From positions 1 through 50,715 of the forward strand of contig DVNU01000042.1 in the NCBI GenBank assembly GCA_018714165.1: a stretch of 50,715 nucleotides of DNA, read 5' to 3'. The position numbers and the translations under genes are program-made. Origin of the DNA: Candidatus Coproplasma excrementipullorum (lineage in GTDB: Bacteria; Bacillota; Clostridia; Christensenellales; Borkfalkiaceae). Each line of letters begins with the position of its first letter. The stretch's first letter is position 1. This document shows, in pieces, positions 16,001-25,311 of this stretch. The notes under the pieces are model-generated. The model searched no databases, had not been told where the DNA came from, and saw only the letters and a list, made by a program, of their open reading frames with translations.

Positions 16001-17478
16001 TATGCCTCACCTCCTTCTTCGTCTCCATACAGAACGGCAAAGCCGGCATCCGTATAACTTACGGTGACGGTAGCCGCCTTGAGAGGAGGCGTAATCGTTG
16101 CAGAGATGTGCCACTCAAAGTTGGCGAGCAGCACGTCGGACGCCTCGCTCGATTCCCCGTCTGAAAGTTCTACCGTGGGCGTACCGATGAGCGCGCCGAT
16201 AGATACGAGAGCATCAAGTTTTTCCTGTTCGCGGTTGAGAATTGTGTCACGGAGTGCAAGCGTCATGGGCTGATCTATGGTGGTACCCCACTCACGCTGG
16301 AACTCATTCGTAATATAGAACAGCATGAGTATATTCGTATCGAATATCTCGCGCGCCATATAGTCGCCGCCGTTGACGTACGCGGCTGTATGGTCGCCCC
16401 ACACGCGCCAGTTGCCCTCCCAGTAGATTGCCGTTGTTATACCTGCCGCCGTCAGCTTATTGGCGTCGGGACGGTCATAGCCGACAAGTTTTGAGGTGTC
16501 GCTTATGTACAGCCCCGATGCAGGGATAGATTTGTTTGCGCAAGTCTCGAAGGGAATATTGTTGTTGTTTATGTCACAGCGTATCTTTTCAACCAACGCA
16601 AGCGTGGAGAGATGATATACCGTAGCACTGCCGCTCTTTACCTTTGGCCAGAATACCTTGGAATATCCGGAAGTGTATTCGTTATCTTCCTTCCACTTAA
16701 TTGCCGCTGCGATATTGGCAACATTAGTTGTGGGAATATCTGCAAACACGAATGCGCTCCAGTGGTCGTTTATCCCCTGCGATGCCTCTACGAGCGCATC
16801 GTACACCATCGGATCTTCCGACCAGCCGGGGGCTGCCAGATAGGTAGGTATCGCATCATAATCCTGGTACACCTGTCTGAGTGATGCAATGCCCGTTGTG
16901 AGACCGTCGCTGTCCGTGCCGCCGATAACCGTCTCGGCTGTGATTTCTTCAAAGTTTACGCGCTTGAATGAGGCCTGTATCTCCTCCATTGGCGTCTGTC
17001 CGATGTCGGTCACGGTAAGCACACCCGTTGTTGAGTTGTAGCTTATAGTGTAATCAACACCCTGCACCTTTCCATCGAGAGCGAAGGTGGCAAGTATAAT
17101 ATCCGTTTCGGCGAGAGTGGCCTTGCGGTTTGCGAAGATAAGATCTTCGGTCACCGCCTCACTTGCGTGCACGTCGGGGTCAAGCACGTTTATAACATAA
17201 ATGGGGCCGATATTGCCGGCCTCGTTGTTGAAGTGCGCCTCGACTGCCTCACAGAGCGTATACTTGCTCCACATTGCCGAATTGGCAAAATGTCCAAGTT
17301 TTTCGCGCGCTTCGTTCAAATTGTAGATTTTAATAGGCGTATTGACCGCACTCCTGTAGTCGGTCAGCAAGTTCACCGGCGCAGTGCCGAAATATACCGG
17401 CGTAACAGACGCCCGCGATACGCTCTGCACGACGTCGTTGCCGATCTTGCCGTATACGCCATATTTGTATTCAGCCAT
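16000..17478 (-). CDS. Tail sheath protein
   Basis: Length 492 aa. KYGVYGKIGNDVVQSVSRASVTPVYFGTAPV opens the chain. A central NNNNIPFETCANKSIPASGLYI, TAAGITTAIYWEGNWRVWGDHTAAY and NEFQREWGTTIDQPMTLALRDTI match phage sheath proteins. It gives the contractile (myovirus) tail. AGGAGG lies before the ATG. Confidence 0.93.
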   Translation of the reverse strand: MAEYKYGVYGKIGNDVVQSVSRASVTPVYFGTAPVNLLTDYRSAVNTPIKIYNLNEAREKLGHFANSAMWSKYTLCEAVEAHFNNEAGNIGPIYVINVLDPDVHASEAVTEDLIFANRKATLAETDIILATFALDGKVQGVDYTISYNSTTGVLTVTDIGQTPMEEIQASFKRVNFEEITAETVIGGTDSDGLTTGIASLRQVYQDYDAIPTYLAAPGWSEDPMVYDALVEASQGINDHWSAFVFADIPTTNVANIAAAIKWKEDNEYTSGYSKVFWPKVKSGSATVYHLSTLALVEKIRCDINNNNIPFETCANKSIPASGLYISDTSKLVGYDRPDANKLTAAGITTAIYWEGNWRVWGDHTAAYVNGGDYMAREIFDTNILMLFYITNEFQREWGTTIDQPMTLALRDTILNREQEKLDALVSIGALIGTPTVELSDGESSEASDVLLANFEWHISATITPPLKAATVTVSYTDAGFAVLYGDEEGGEA

Positions 17479-17496
17479 TGGATCCTCCTGTTTTAT

Positions 17497-18063
17497 TTAT
17501 AATAATTGCGAATACGCCGACTCTGTTCCATTGAGCCCGCGTTCTACTGTTATGGTCGCCCACGCATAAAAATATGGATATGTGTCGGCGATTTGCCCGT
17601 CCTTTACAAACTGGCCGTACTTAATGCCCGCCTCCTTCACAAAGCGGACGCCGTTCAAATATTCGGCATTTTTAATATCCGTTATCGTCCGTTCGAGAAG
17701 GCTCCACACGTCCTTCCAGCCGTCTGCAGTTCTTCGATATGAGTCCGTCATGCCGTTCTCGTCCGGGTGTAGTCCCGGATTCCACGCCATAAAGCTCAGC
17801 TGAATGTTCATGCGGTCGGTATAGAGCAAGAGGCGCTCATCACCTTCAACCAGCTGTACGTGTATGTAGGGACATGACGACGACACTCCCTCTGGCAATT
17901 TATCGTTGCCCGGCAAAAACATGGCAAAAGCCGTGGGCGACACCTCTTCAAAATTATAATAGGTTCCCTGATTATAATCGCTCGGACGCTTGAGCCGTAT
18001 GCGTGGGCACACATTCTGGTTAAGCCAGTCCGTTATATTTTCAAGGCACTGTACAATCGTCAT
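17497..18063 (-). CDS. Probable tail terminator/completion protein
   Basis: Length 188 aa. The start at 18063 has GAGGAGG 5 bp upstream. LSFMAWNPGLHPDENG and YPYFYAWATITVERG are beta-strand rich. The position immediately before the sheath, after the neck protein, suits a tail terminator. No firm family match. Confidence 0.6.
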   Translation of the reverse strand: MTIVQCLENITDWLNQNVCPRIRLKRPSDYNQGTYYNFEEVSPTAFAMFLPGNDKLPEGVSSSCPYIHVQLVEGDERLLLYTDRMNIQLSFMAWNPGLHPDENGMTDSYRRTADGWKDVWSLLERTITDIKNAEYLNGVRFVKEAGIKYGQFVKDGQIADTYPYFYAWATITVERGLNGTESAYSQLL

Positions 18064-18076
18064 TGCCGCCTCCTCA

Positions 18077-18394
18077 TTATCTCGAAACCTGCTGCGCGAG
18101 GTGTATTTCGGCCATGCCGTAATCTTCACGCCACGATTGAACTGTAAACTCGCGCCCATCCACATTCAGGCTTTCGCCCTCCATGCGTATATGCGGCAAC
18201 TCCTCAACTTTGGCGTAGAGAATGATATCGCACTCGGCAAGACCTATGGCGGCCATCGCCGATTCTCCCATCATAGGCTCATCTATAACGGCCTTGGCGG
18301 GTCGTCCTTCAATATCGTGCACCTCCCCGAACTCGTCAAAATTGAGGAATATCGCATCGCGGTCGGCTTCCACCATCTTTTTGAAATTATTCAT
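18077..18394 (-). CDS. Head-tail joining/neck protein
   Basis: Length 105 aa. NFDEFGEVHDIEG, CDIILYAKVEELPHIRMEGESLNVDGREFTV resembles small head-tail connector (lambda FII/ATP-binding-site-like) proteins. Its ATG overlaps the stop of the preceding gene (ATGAATAA) and has no clear ribosome site, so translation is likely coupled. Confidence 0.6.
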   Translation of the reverse strand: MNNFKKMVEADRDAIFLNFDEFGEVHDIEGRPAKAVIDEPMMGESAMAAIGLAECDIILYAKVEELPHIRMEGESLNVDGREFTVQSWREDYGMAEIHLAQQVSR

Positions 18395-18716
18395 CGACAA
18401 CAGTATCGGTCGTCGACAGATCGGGCGCCTCTTCATCACCCGGCGTTTCGTCAGCTGTCTCGTCGACAGGAGCCTTGGGCTCCTCAGCAGGAACGACCTC
18501 GGGCTGTTTGGCCTTGCTCTTTTTTCCGGTCTTTTCTGTTGCTGCAGGAGCTGAAGGCTCTTCTTTTGCAGGAGTATTCACATAGGCGGCTATTCCAAGC
18601 TTGACAAGCCTCTCCTCTTCAGCGCTGTCGAGTTCTATGGGCGGGTCGCCGGCCTTTACAGGGCGAATGATCTTTTTGTCGCGCATACCATACACGCCTT
18701 TAACAATTTTAATCAT
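18387..18716 (-). CDS. Small head-completion region protein
   Basis: Length 109 aa. VKGVYGMRDKKIIRPVKAGDPPIELDSAEEERLVKLGIAAY is a short module seen after capsid genes in Clostridia phages. The second half is a disordered Pro/Ala/Glu-rich tail. Function unknown, possibly analogous to lambda FI. A strong AGGAGG site is present. Confidence 0.65.
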   Translation of the reverse strand: MIKIVKGVYGMRDKKIIRPVKAGDPPIELDSAEEERLVKLGIAAYVNTPAKEEPSAPAATEKTGKKSKAKQPEVVPAEEPKAPVDETADETPGDEEAPDLSTTDTVVDE

Positions 18717-18727
18717 GGCCGCCTCCT

Positions 18728-19795
18728 TTACGCATTGATTGCATTGATTGTTATCCAGCTGTCCTTATGGTTGGGCACCATTATGGGCTGGCTGGTGAGC
18801 GTAAGCGTGCGGACATTGCCACGCGCGTCACTGTAATACTTGGGCACTCTGCGGCCGGTATAAGTATGGAATGCACCATCGCTCTGCTCTACCTGCGATA
18901 CGGCGCCGTAGAGCGTTCTGCCGCAGGCGGGCGCAGTGATTATTGCCTTGCCGTTCGGAATGAATTTGTGGTCCTTGTCGTCGTCGCCCGTATAACTTGC
19001 AGAATACATGAGCACGTCCACCACATGACCATTCGCGTTCAGACGAGCGAGCTTGGTTACACCACTGGGCAAAGCCTGGGGATCGACACCGCCGATATTT
19101 ATATTGCGGTTATCGAGCAACTTCTGGATAGTCTCGTTGGCCAGTATTGCAGCACCAACATCGGACGATACTATAAGATCGCTTGAAGGCAGGCCCTTTG
19201 CCGCCAGTATTTCACAAACAGCATATATATCGCCGAGGATATCGGCGCCCGACTCATTCCAGTCAACGGTAGGGGTGTACTGCGCAGGATTGTCAGCCCC
19301 CTCATAGAACTGAATTTGCTTTACGATGGGCTTTGCATCATCGTCAACGATATGCTTCATTACGCAGCCGTTGGTGAGTAGCGTTTCGGCTGCCATTGCC
19401 TCTTCGCGGCGCACGATAAAGCCGGTGAGCTCGTCAAAATCCATCAGCATGAGGGCCGCCTGCCTTTCGGCGGGGGTGAGCTGAGAGAGAAGCGCCTCGC
19501 CAAAGCCGCGCTGGTTGAGGTCGTCCACCGTCATCGTGCGCTTGGGCGCGATTGTAGGCGGAGTGTAGCGGTCCATGTGTGAGCCTTCACGCAATACCGT
19601 TACGCCACCCTTGCGAGGTGATACGAAAGGCGCGAGCTTTTTGCTGCCGTTCCTGTATTCAATCAGAACGTCGGTTGTGGAGAATATATCCGTCGCATCG
19701 TTTGTAGGGAAGTAACGATCGCGCAGGAATGTGGGGGCGGGCAGGATCTGCTGCACCGCCATGAGAAGAGTATGAGTGTCGTAGATATTTAACAT
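18728..19795 (-). CDS. Major capsid protein (lambda gpE-like)
   Basis: Length 355 aa, close to lambda gpE (341 aa). LLMAVQQILPAPTFLRDRYFP, TDVLIEYRNGSKKLAPFVSPRKGG, YTPPTIAPKRTMTVDDL and the C-terminal TLTLTSQPIMVPNHKDSWITINA match the family. It follows decoration protein D, as in lambda. GGGAGGG lies 8 bp before the ATG. Confidence 0.93.
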   Translation of the reverse strand: MLNIYDTHTLLMAVQQILPAPTFLRDRYFPTNDATDIFSTTDVLIEYRNGSKKLAPFVSPRKGGVTVLREGSHMDRYTPPTIAPKRTMTVDDLNQRGFGEALLSQLTPAERQAALMLMDFDELTGFIVRREEAMAAETLLTNGCVMKHIVDDDAKPIVKQIQFYEGADNPAQYTPTVDWNESGADILGDIYAVCEILAAKGLPSSDLIVSSDVGAAILANETIQKLLDNRNINIGGVDPQALPSGVTKLARLNANGHVVDVLMYSASYTGDDDKDHKFIPNGKAIITAPACGRTLYGAVSQVEQSDGAFHTYTGRRVPKYYSDARGNVRTLTLTSQPIMVPNHKDSWITINAINA

Positions 19796-19813
19796 TTTGT
19801 TATCCCTCCCGTT

Positions 19814-20242
19814 TTAGTATGCCATTGCGTCGGAAAGCAAAATGCCGACGCTGCGCAGGGCCTCTTCATCGTCGGCCGTAAGCTCATAGCCGTCAGCCAC
19901 GATAAGCTTATTGCGGTTGAAGTGTCCGGTGCGATATGCCTCCACGTCAACCTCATCAGTGCCGGCAATGCAATCGTTTGCAAGAATGCAGTTTGCGACT
20001 GCGGGCGTCGCGGTCGCCGTACCTTCGCTGCCGGTTTCGTCCTCTTCGGCGTCATCCACTGCATCAGAGCCGAGTACCACCATCTTACCATCGGCGTTGC
20101 GTGCAAGAACGGTGCCGCGCTTGAGCATCGTTTCAGCAGAAACGGCCGCGAGCGTAACCGCAAACACGGTGGCCTCGGGGTATGTGTCATGGATGAGATT
20201 ATCGTATTCCATAGTTCCTATGGTTTCGTTCAACATAGTCAT
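19814..20242 (-). CDS. Head decoration protein D
   Basis: Length 142 aa. TLAAVSAETMLKRGTVLARN, CILANDCIAGTDEVDVEAYRTGHFNRNKLIV match the lambda gpD-like HDPD family. It stabilises expanded capsids at three-fold sites. An acidic insert (AVDDAEEDETGSEG) makes it longer than lambda gpD. Its start overlaps the protease stop (TAATG). Confidence 0.88.
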   Translation of the reverse strand: MTMLNETIGTMEYDNLIHDTYPEATVFAVTLAAVSAETMLKRGTVLARNADGKMVVLGSDAVDDAEEDETGSEGTATATPAVANCILANDCIAGTDEVDVEAYRTGHFNRNKLIVADGYELTADDEEALRSVGILLSDAMAY

Positions 20243-20643
20243 TACTTACCTCCTTTCATGGCGCTAAAGGCCTTGAATGCATTTGTCATTACTTTGACGG
20301 CCTCTCTCTCTCCCTTATCGGAATTGCCGCCATTTGGAACGCTTTCTACTTTTGCTGAGCCTGATGCATCGGCATCGCTCTTTAAATTCTGCAGAAAGTT
20401 CTGTCCCAGCTGAGCATTCTTCTTCATCGCCTCAAACGCCAGCTGGGCCGCGTTTTGAGGGTGTTCGCCGTATTTTGCGGCGTTGATGAGGTCTTTGTCG
20501 GCAATCTGCGCTTCGATGCTTTCAATCTCCTGAATGCGCTTGCGTTCTGCCGCTGCTGCCTCGGGGCGGGCACGATCCATGGCGGCGTTTTCAATCTGCG
20601 CCACGAGTTCAGGATACTGCGCCCTCAATTCTTTTTCTGTCAT
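20242..20643 (-). CDS. Nested scaffold protein (lambda Nu3-like), internal start
   Basis: An in-frame ATG at 20643 inside the protease gene is preceded by a strong CAGGAGG with 8-bp spacing. It would give a 133-aa protein, MTEKELRAQYPELVAQIENA onward, identical to the C-terminal helical part of the protease. Lambda C/Nu3 and many relatives use this arrangement to make free scaffold in excess. Expression is inferred from the internal site. Confidence 0.75.
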   Translation of the reverse strand: MTEKELRAQYPELVAQIENAAMDRARPEAAAAERKRIQEIESIEAQIADKDLINAAKYGEHPQNAAQLAFEAMKKNAQLGQNFLQNLKSDADASGSAKVESVPNGGNSDKGEREAVKVMTNAFKAFSAMKGGK

Positions 20644-21441
20644 TTGGATTACCTCCTGATTTTGATTTTTATTTCCAGCCGTGACAGGTTCGGCATCGGA
20701 TCCTGTGATCGCAACGGGAATATTCCCGGGAATATTATGGAAGGCATGTACGTCATGGCGCACACCAGCGACAAGCAGCATCTTTTTATCAGCACTCAAA
20801 CTGGCCGTCATGCCATTATCGCCAAGCATTGTATCGGCAAACCCCTTTTCGATTGCCTGCGCGCCGGTCATCCACAGCTCGTTCGCCATCATATTGCGAA
20901 CGGCCTCCTCTTCGATGCCCGTCTTTGTGCTATAAATAGCTGCAAGTGAACGCTCTACCGCATCAACAGATTTGACTGCCTTCTTTAAATCGGCGAGCGT
21001 CATCCAATCGGCGAACATTGTCGACACCCCATGTATCATCATAATGCTGCCAGGGTATACCTGCACTTCATCGCCGGCGCAGGCAATTACCGATGCCGCA
21101 CTGGCGGCAATCCCTTCCACAATAACTGTTTTGTGTCCTGACAGGCCTTTGAGCGCATTGTGTATGGCTATACCTGTGTACACATCACCGCCGCAGCTGT
21201 TCAGTTTGATTACCACCTCGCTTTTGCCGCGAACGGCGGCGAGATCGTCCATAAAGCCTTCGGGCGTGATATACTGCCCCTCTATCACTTCATTCGTCCA
21301 CCAGTTACGCGGAAGGCTGTCGAGCACATCACCGTACAGCGTTATTTCTGCGCTGTCGGTATCGTTGCTTGTGACTACATTCCAAAACTTATTTGCGGTG
21401 GCCGCATTGGGCGCGCCGCCTTTCTGATTTGCTTTGTTCAT
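20242..21441 (-). CDS. ClpP/S49-type prohead protease with C-terminal scaffold
   Basis: Length 399 aa. The N-terminal protease (about 30-230) has NSCGGDVYTGIAIHNAL, the Ser nucleophile in GIAASAASVIA, and the His in MMIHGVST. A hydrophobic linker leads to a helical scaffold-like domain (about 267-399) that also has its own internal start. Like lambda gpC it matures the prohead. The start overlaps the portal stop by 4 bp. Confidence 0.9.
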   Translation of the reverse strand: MNKANQKGGAPNAATANKFWNVVTSNDTDSAEITLYGDVLDSLPRNWWTNEVIEGQYITPEGFMDDLAAVRGKSEVVIKLNSCGGDVYTGIAIHNALKGLSGHKTVIVEGIAASAASVIACAGDEVQVYPGSIMMIHGVSTMFADWMTLADLKKAVKSVDAVERSLAAIYSTKTGIEEEAVRNMMANELWMTGAQAIEKGFADTMLGDNGMTASLSADKKMLLVAGVRHDVHAFHNIPGNIPVAITGSDAEPVTAGNKNQNQEVIQMTEKELRAQYPELVAQIENAAMDRARPEAAAAERKRIQEIESIEAQIADKDLINAAKYGEHPQNAAQLAFEAMKKNAQLGQNFLQNLKSDADASGSAKVESVPNGGNSDKGEREAVKVMTNAFKAFSAMKGGK

Positions 21442-23123
21442 GCATTACTCCCTGTTTGTTTTAATTTATCAATCAGGCGGGGCAGAAGGGCCGCCGCCAA
21501 CTTATCCAACTCGTCACCTGCAGAGGTGCCGTCTGCCTGGTCGTCCGACGCCACGTCCTCATTGTCGGGCGGAAGAGACTGATTGGCCGTAGGCACAGAT
21601 TGCGCTGCTCCCTTAAGCAGCTCATTTTCCTTTTTGAGCTGTTCAGCATTCGTTTCAAAACTGCCGCCGTTGAGGCGCACGGTAGCCTGTTCGCGGGTGC
21701 TGAAACCGTTTTCGCACGCGAGCTGTTCCGCCTGAATTTCCTTTACAGGGTCGAGCTGCCCCTGCGAAGGTCCCGTCCATTCCGAACCGAGCCATGCGGC
21801 GCGTATTCGCGGATCCGAAAAGAAACCCGGCGCAATTATGCGCCCTCTTGCTACCGCCTCGCTCAACCAGACTTCATATATCGGCTTGCAAAAGTCATCG
21901 ACAAACCATTCTCTGCGCATCTTGAACGATTTCCATGCCTCAAGTAGCGCAGCACGGCTTGCACTGTATGATGCGTTGAACGCTTTCAAGAGCAGATCGG
22001 CCGGTATCTCCAGCGCTGCGCCCACCTGCTTGAGAACAGCATTGATGAACGAGTCAAAACCGTTCGCCGGGCGCTTAGGGTCGGCAAAAGCGACATTTTC
22101 GCCCGGTTTAAGCATATTTACAGTGCCCGGCCCCATTTCATATTCGTTTTCGTCGTCGCTTACGGGCGACATACCTTCGCTGCCGACCTCGTTGTATGGC
22201 ATATTGTCCGGGTCGAGTTCGGTCGTTATAAATGCGGTAAAAAAGCTTTCAACGACGGCTGCCGTCAGCTCGCTGTCGGTGTAGCGACGCGCCTGAAGGA
22301 GCGGCTCTATTACTTGTGCGAGATAGGTTACACCTCTGTACTGCTCGGGTCGTTCCGCCTCCATAATGTGCAATATGTTCGGGAGTCCCGTCTCATTTCC
22401 GTATGCCTCGACACGCACCCACTTAGCCGGCTCTACCGTCATCTCGTAGGGGTAGGTGTTGCGTATGTGATAGGCAACTATCCCGCCACTTGCCTTATCC
22501 ACCTCAACGCCATCATATATGGGATTGCCGTTGGGCGCTGTACCCTGCGTGTTAAATACTGCAAGATTCGCACCGAGCATGGCCGTGGGTGTTGCCACCC
22601 TGTCCGCCTCAATCATCTGAAACCTCAGCCCGTAGGGTTTATTCTGCGTGACGGGCACATGCTTAAGCACGACGAACACGTCCCCAGACAATAGCTGAGC
22701 GCTGAACGCGAGCCCCTGAGCCGAGTAAAAATTACTTACGCCCAACGCATCGCAGTTGCGTTTGTCCGCTGCCCACAGTTCAAATTCTTCTTCTGTTTTA
22801 TGTTGCCACTCCCGGGCCTGTTCTTCCGTCAGTCCGAGCGTTGATCGGTTAATTCTGCTGTTCAGCCACAGCCCGCTTCCTATAACGTTCGTCCGATTGG
22901 TCTTGATCGCCGAAGTGGCCACGGGGGCGCTCATATAGAGCATTCTGGCACGTTGGCGCAGCGTATAGTTGTTGGCGTCGATATCCTCGCGCGGTGAACC
23001 GCTGCGGGCAGTAAAACCTTTGAGCGATTTTTTTACATAACTTGCCCCGGCATCGCCATAACCTTTGTTGCGCATGGGCGGAGCGACCGCTCCGCGCGCG
23101 GGGCGCTTTTTTTTGCCGTCCAT
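21438..23123 (-). CDS. Portal protein (lambda gpB-like)
   Basis: Length 561 aa. YTLRQRARMLYMSAPVATSAIKTNRTNVIGSG, LSGDVFVVLKHVP, FQMIEADRV and NASYSASRAALLEAWKSF match the lambda portal family. It forms the DNA entry ring. The start at 23123 is chosen because AAGGAGG lies 6 bp upstream; an earlier ATG at 23141 has none. Confidence 0.93.
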   Translation of the reverse strand: MDGKKKRPARGAVAPPMRNKGYGDAGASYVKKSLKGFTARSGSPREDIDANNYTLRQRARMLYMSAPVATSAIKTNRTNVIGSGLWLNSRINRSTLGLTEEQAREWQHKTEEEFELWAADKRNCDALGVSNFYSAQGLAFSAQLLSGDVFVVLKHVPVTQNKPYGLRFQMIEADRVATPTAMLGANLAVFNTQGTAPNGNPIYDGVEVDKASGGIVAYHIRNTYPYEMTVEPAKWVRVEAYGNETGLPNILHIMEAERPEQYRGVTYLAQVIEPLLQARRYTDSELTAAVVESFFTAFITTELDPDNMPYNEVGSEGMSPVSDDENEYEMGPGTVNMLKPGENVAFADPKRPANGFDSFINAVLKQVGAALEIPADLLLKAFNASYSASRAALLEAWKSFKMRREWFVDDFCKPIYEVWLSEAVARGRIIAPGFFSDPRIRAAWLGSEWTGPSQGQLDPVKEIQAEQLACENGFSTREQATVRLNGGSFETNAEQLKKENELLKGAAQSVPTANQSLPPDNEDVASDDQADGTSAGDELDKLAAALLPRLIDKLKQTGSNA

Positions 23124-23134
23124 CCTATACCTCC

Positions 23135-23395
23135 TTACCAATCACGGGGAATAACACCCACGGCCTTGCGCGGTTTTTTGCCCGCCGCCTGCGCCTCCAG
23201 AGCAGCAATCTCGGCTTCAAGTTCTTTTATGGCCTCGCGGATAGTTGAGAGGTCGACATTATACCGCGTTAAGTTGCGGCTGCCGATACCGTAGCTCTGC
23301 ACTCCGCCGGCGAGTATTTCGCGCTCCTTGTCGCGGTAGGCCTTGAGTCGCTCCTTTTTTTCTCTGATTTGCTCTTTTATGTAGTGTTTGTCCAT
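23135..23395 (-). CDS. Small head-tail joining protein (gpW/DUF6148-like)
   Basis: Length 86 aa. A helical hairpin with KEREILAGGVQSYGIGSRNLTRYNVDLSTIREAIKELEAEI resembles the small proteins between terminase and portal in lambda-type phages (gpW position; DUF6148-like 'QSYTIGDR' pattern). It probably acts in head completion. Confidence 0.75.
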   Translation of the reverse strand: MDKHYIKEQIREKKERLKAYRDKEREILAGGVQSYGIGSRNLTRYNVDLSTIREAIKELEAEIAALEAQAAGKKPRKAVGVIPRDW

Positions 23396-23403
23396 TTGTC
23401 CTC

Positions 23404-25311
23404 CTACCAGTCGTCACCCTCCAAGAGCCGGTTGCGCCGCGTCCTCGAGGGGCGCGATATCCGCCGCTCTGTAACTTGTGGTTTTTTATCTGTCAATCCC
23501 TTCAATCTGCGCTCGATAGCGTCGAGGTCGGGGTTTACAAGACGAAACGCTGCGTTTGCGTAATTCCTGCAATCGAGGGCTTCGTTTCGCTGATGGCCGG
23601 GCAGCTTTTCCCACGTCCAACGGTCGCCGCGCGCCGTGCGCGACAGAACCAACTTTTCAGAGAGCAGCCCTGCAAAGTAATTACTGTCGTAGCCTCTGTC
23701 CCCGCGGGGAAAGTGGGCATAGTTTGCGCCCGGCTCCTGAACCTTCAGGCCGGACATAATTTTACTTTTGCCCGCATCCACTCCGATCGTGTACAGATAG
23801 CAAAAAATGCGTTTGTTGTCCTTGAGGGGCACCTTGGTCGGTACATTAACAAATGGTATGTCTGGACCGCCCTTACCTTTGATTGCAAAAACGCGCTTTT
23901 GCATTCTTGCGCGGCAGGCCGCGTACACTTCCTGAGTGTAGTGGCCGCCAGAGTCGACGCACGTCATGGAAATTCGCAATCCCTTGCCGGATTTGAACTT
24001 ATATACATGATCGATCACTTCGTCCAGCTTAGCCCAGACCTCGGGATTGTCGGGCTTGCCCATTATGAAACCCTTGACAATGCCCCACGATTCATTATAG
24101 TGGCCGTAACCTACCACCTCATACTCAAGACGGTTATCCTGAGTATCCACCCCACACGTCAACGCGAGAACGCCTTCGGGGAGTTCGGCATCGTACTCCT
24201 CGCGGCGCGCCATAATACTGTCCTCGTCCTCCAGATCACCGCGATCCTCCCACAGTTCACCGAGCAACGTATTGTATACTACTTTTAAAAGTTCGGGGTC
24301 CTTTCGCGCCTCGAGAAATCTCTGCACTATTGTGGCCCAAGTGATCCACGGGCTGGCAAAAGCCGTCAGCCAAAAGGAGCGCACGCCACGCGAGTACGCA
24401 TCGGGATTGTCGGCTATCCATTTTGCAGGCTGACGCCGCATAGTATCTTCAGTCGACAAGCAGCCACAGTCGGGGCAGAGCCAGTGAAGAGACGTTATCG
24501 TGTAAACTTTTTTGCGGTTTATAGTGTTCGTGGTAAATTCAAACTTGATCTGGTCGAAGCGTATTTCGTGCCACTCGCCGCAATGTGGGCATTGGTGACA
24601 CCACCGCTCCTGCGTCCCGCGATAAAACGAAGCCTCGATATTACTCCTCCCCTTAATCGTGGGCGTTGAGGTCTCCACAGATTTTTTATTGTAGAATGTA
24701 GTCTGTCTGGCCTTGGCCAGTTCCCACGGGTCGCCCTCTGTCCCGGCGCTCACTGCCCAGCGGTCGCGTTCATCGCCAAAAATATAGCGCGCCGGCGTGG
24801 ATGCGAGCGCGCTTGCCGAATTTGAACCGGTTATGGTGAGCATACCTCCGGGAAAGGACTTTTGCAGTATCGTGTTGCCGCTGTCCCGCGTTTTGACTTC
24901 CGACACTTTTTCTTTAAGCCGCTTGCTATCCCTTATCATGGGTGCTATCCTGAGCCGCGAGAATTTTCGCGCGTCCTCGAGCGTTGGAAGTATTAGCATG
25001 GTGCTGGCCGGATCCTGATCGATTGCGTAAGCAATACAATTCAAAAGAAATTCCGACTTGCCGACCTGCGAGGCTGCCACCATTACAATGTTGCTTATCC
25101 TTGGATCGTTGAACGCCTCCATAGGCTCTTTAAGATAGGGTGTTCGGGATGTTCTCCACGGGCCGGCTTCAGCCGAGCTTTCCGGCGACAGCCTGCGGTA
25201 CTTCTCCGCCCACTCTGTTACGGTTAAATCTTCAGGCGGGGCAAAGTTCTTGACGGCGGGTGCGATTGCCGCATTGAGCTTACTCGTCGCCGTCAGCTTC
25301 GGTTTTTTCAA
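23404..25311 (-). CDS. Terminase large subunit (lambda gpA-like)
   Basis: Length 635 aa from a TTG at 25311; the exact start is uncertain because no ATG fits and the upstream frame runs inside the small subunit gene. Signatures: WAEKYRRLSPESSAEAGPW, Walker A-like VAASQVGKS (about 80), ARYIFGDERDRW, a zinc-ribbon pair (CHQCPHCG and CPDCGC), and nuclease-domain acidic residues in LTCGVDTQDNRLEYEVVG and SMTCVDSGGHYT. It packages DNA from cos sites with the small subunit. It overlaps the small subunit gene by about 32 bp. Confidence 0.92.
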   Translation of the reverse strand: MKKPKLTATSKLNAAIAPAVKNFAPPEDLTVTEWAEKYRRLSPESSAEAGPWRTSRTPYLKEPMEAFNDPRISNIVMVAASQVGKSEFLLNCIAYAIDQDPASTMLILPTLEDARKFSRLRIAPMIRDSKRLKEKVSEVKTRDSGNTILQKSFPGGMLTITGSNSASALASTPARYIFGDERDRWAVSAGTEGDPWELAKARQTTFYNKKSVETSTPTIKGRSNIEASFYRGTQERWCHQCPHCGEWHEIRFDQIKFEFTTNTINRKKVYTITSLHWLCPDCGCLSTEDTMRRQPAKWIADNPDAYSRGVRSFWLTAFASPWITWATIVQRFLEARKDPELLKVVYNTLLGELWEDRGDLEDEDSIMARREEYDAELPEGVLALTCGVDTQDNRLEYEVVGYGHYNESWGIVKGFIMGKPDNPEVWAKLDEVIDHVYKFKSGKGLRISMTCVDSGGHYTQEVYAACRARMQKRVFAIKGKGGPDIPFVNVPTKVPLKDNKRIFCYLYTIGVDAGKSKIMSGLKVQEPGANYAHFPRGDRGYDSNYFAGLLSEKLVLSRTARGDRWTWEKLPGHQRNEALDCRNYANAAFRLVNPDLDAIERRLKGLTDKKPQVTERRISRPSRTRRNRLLEGDDW

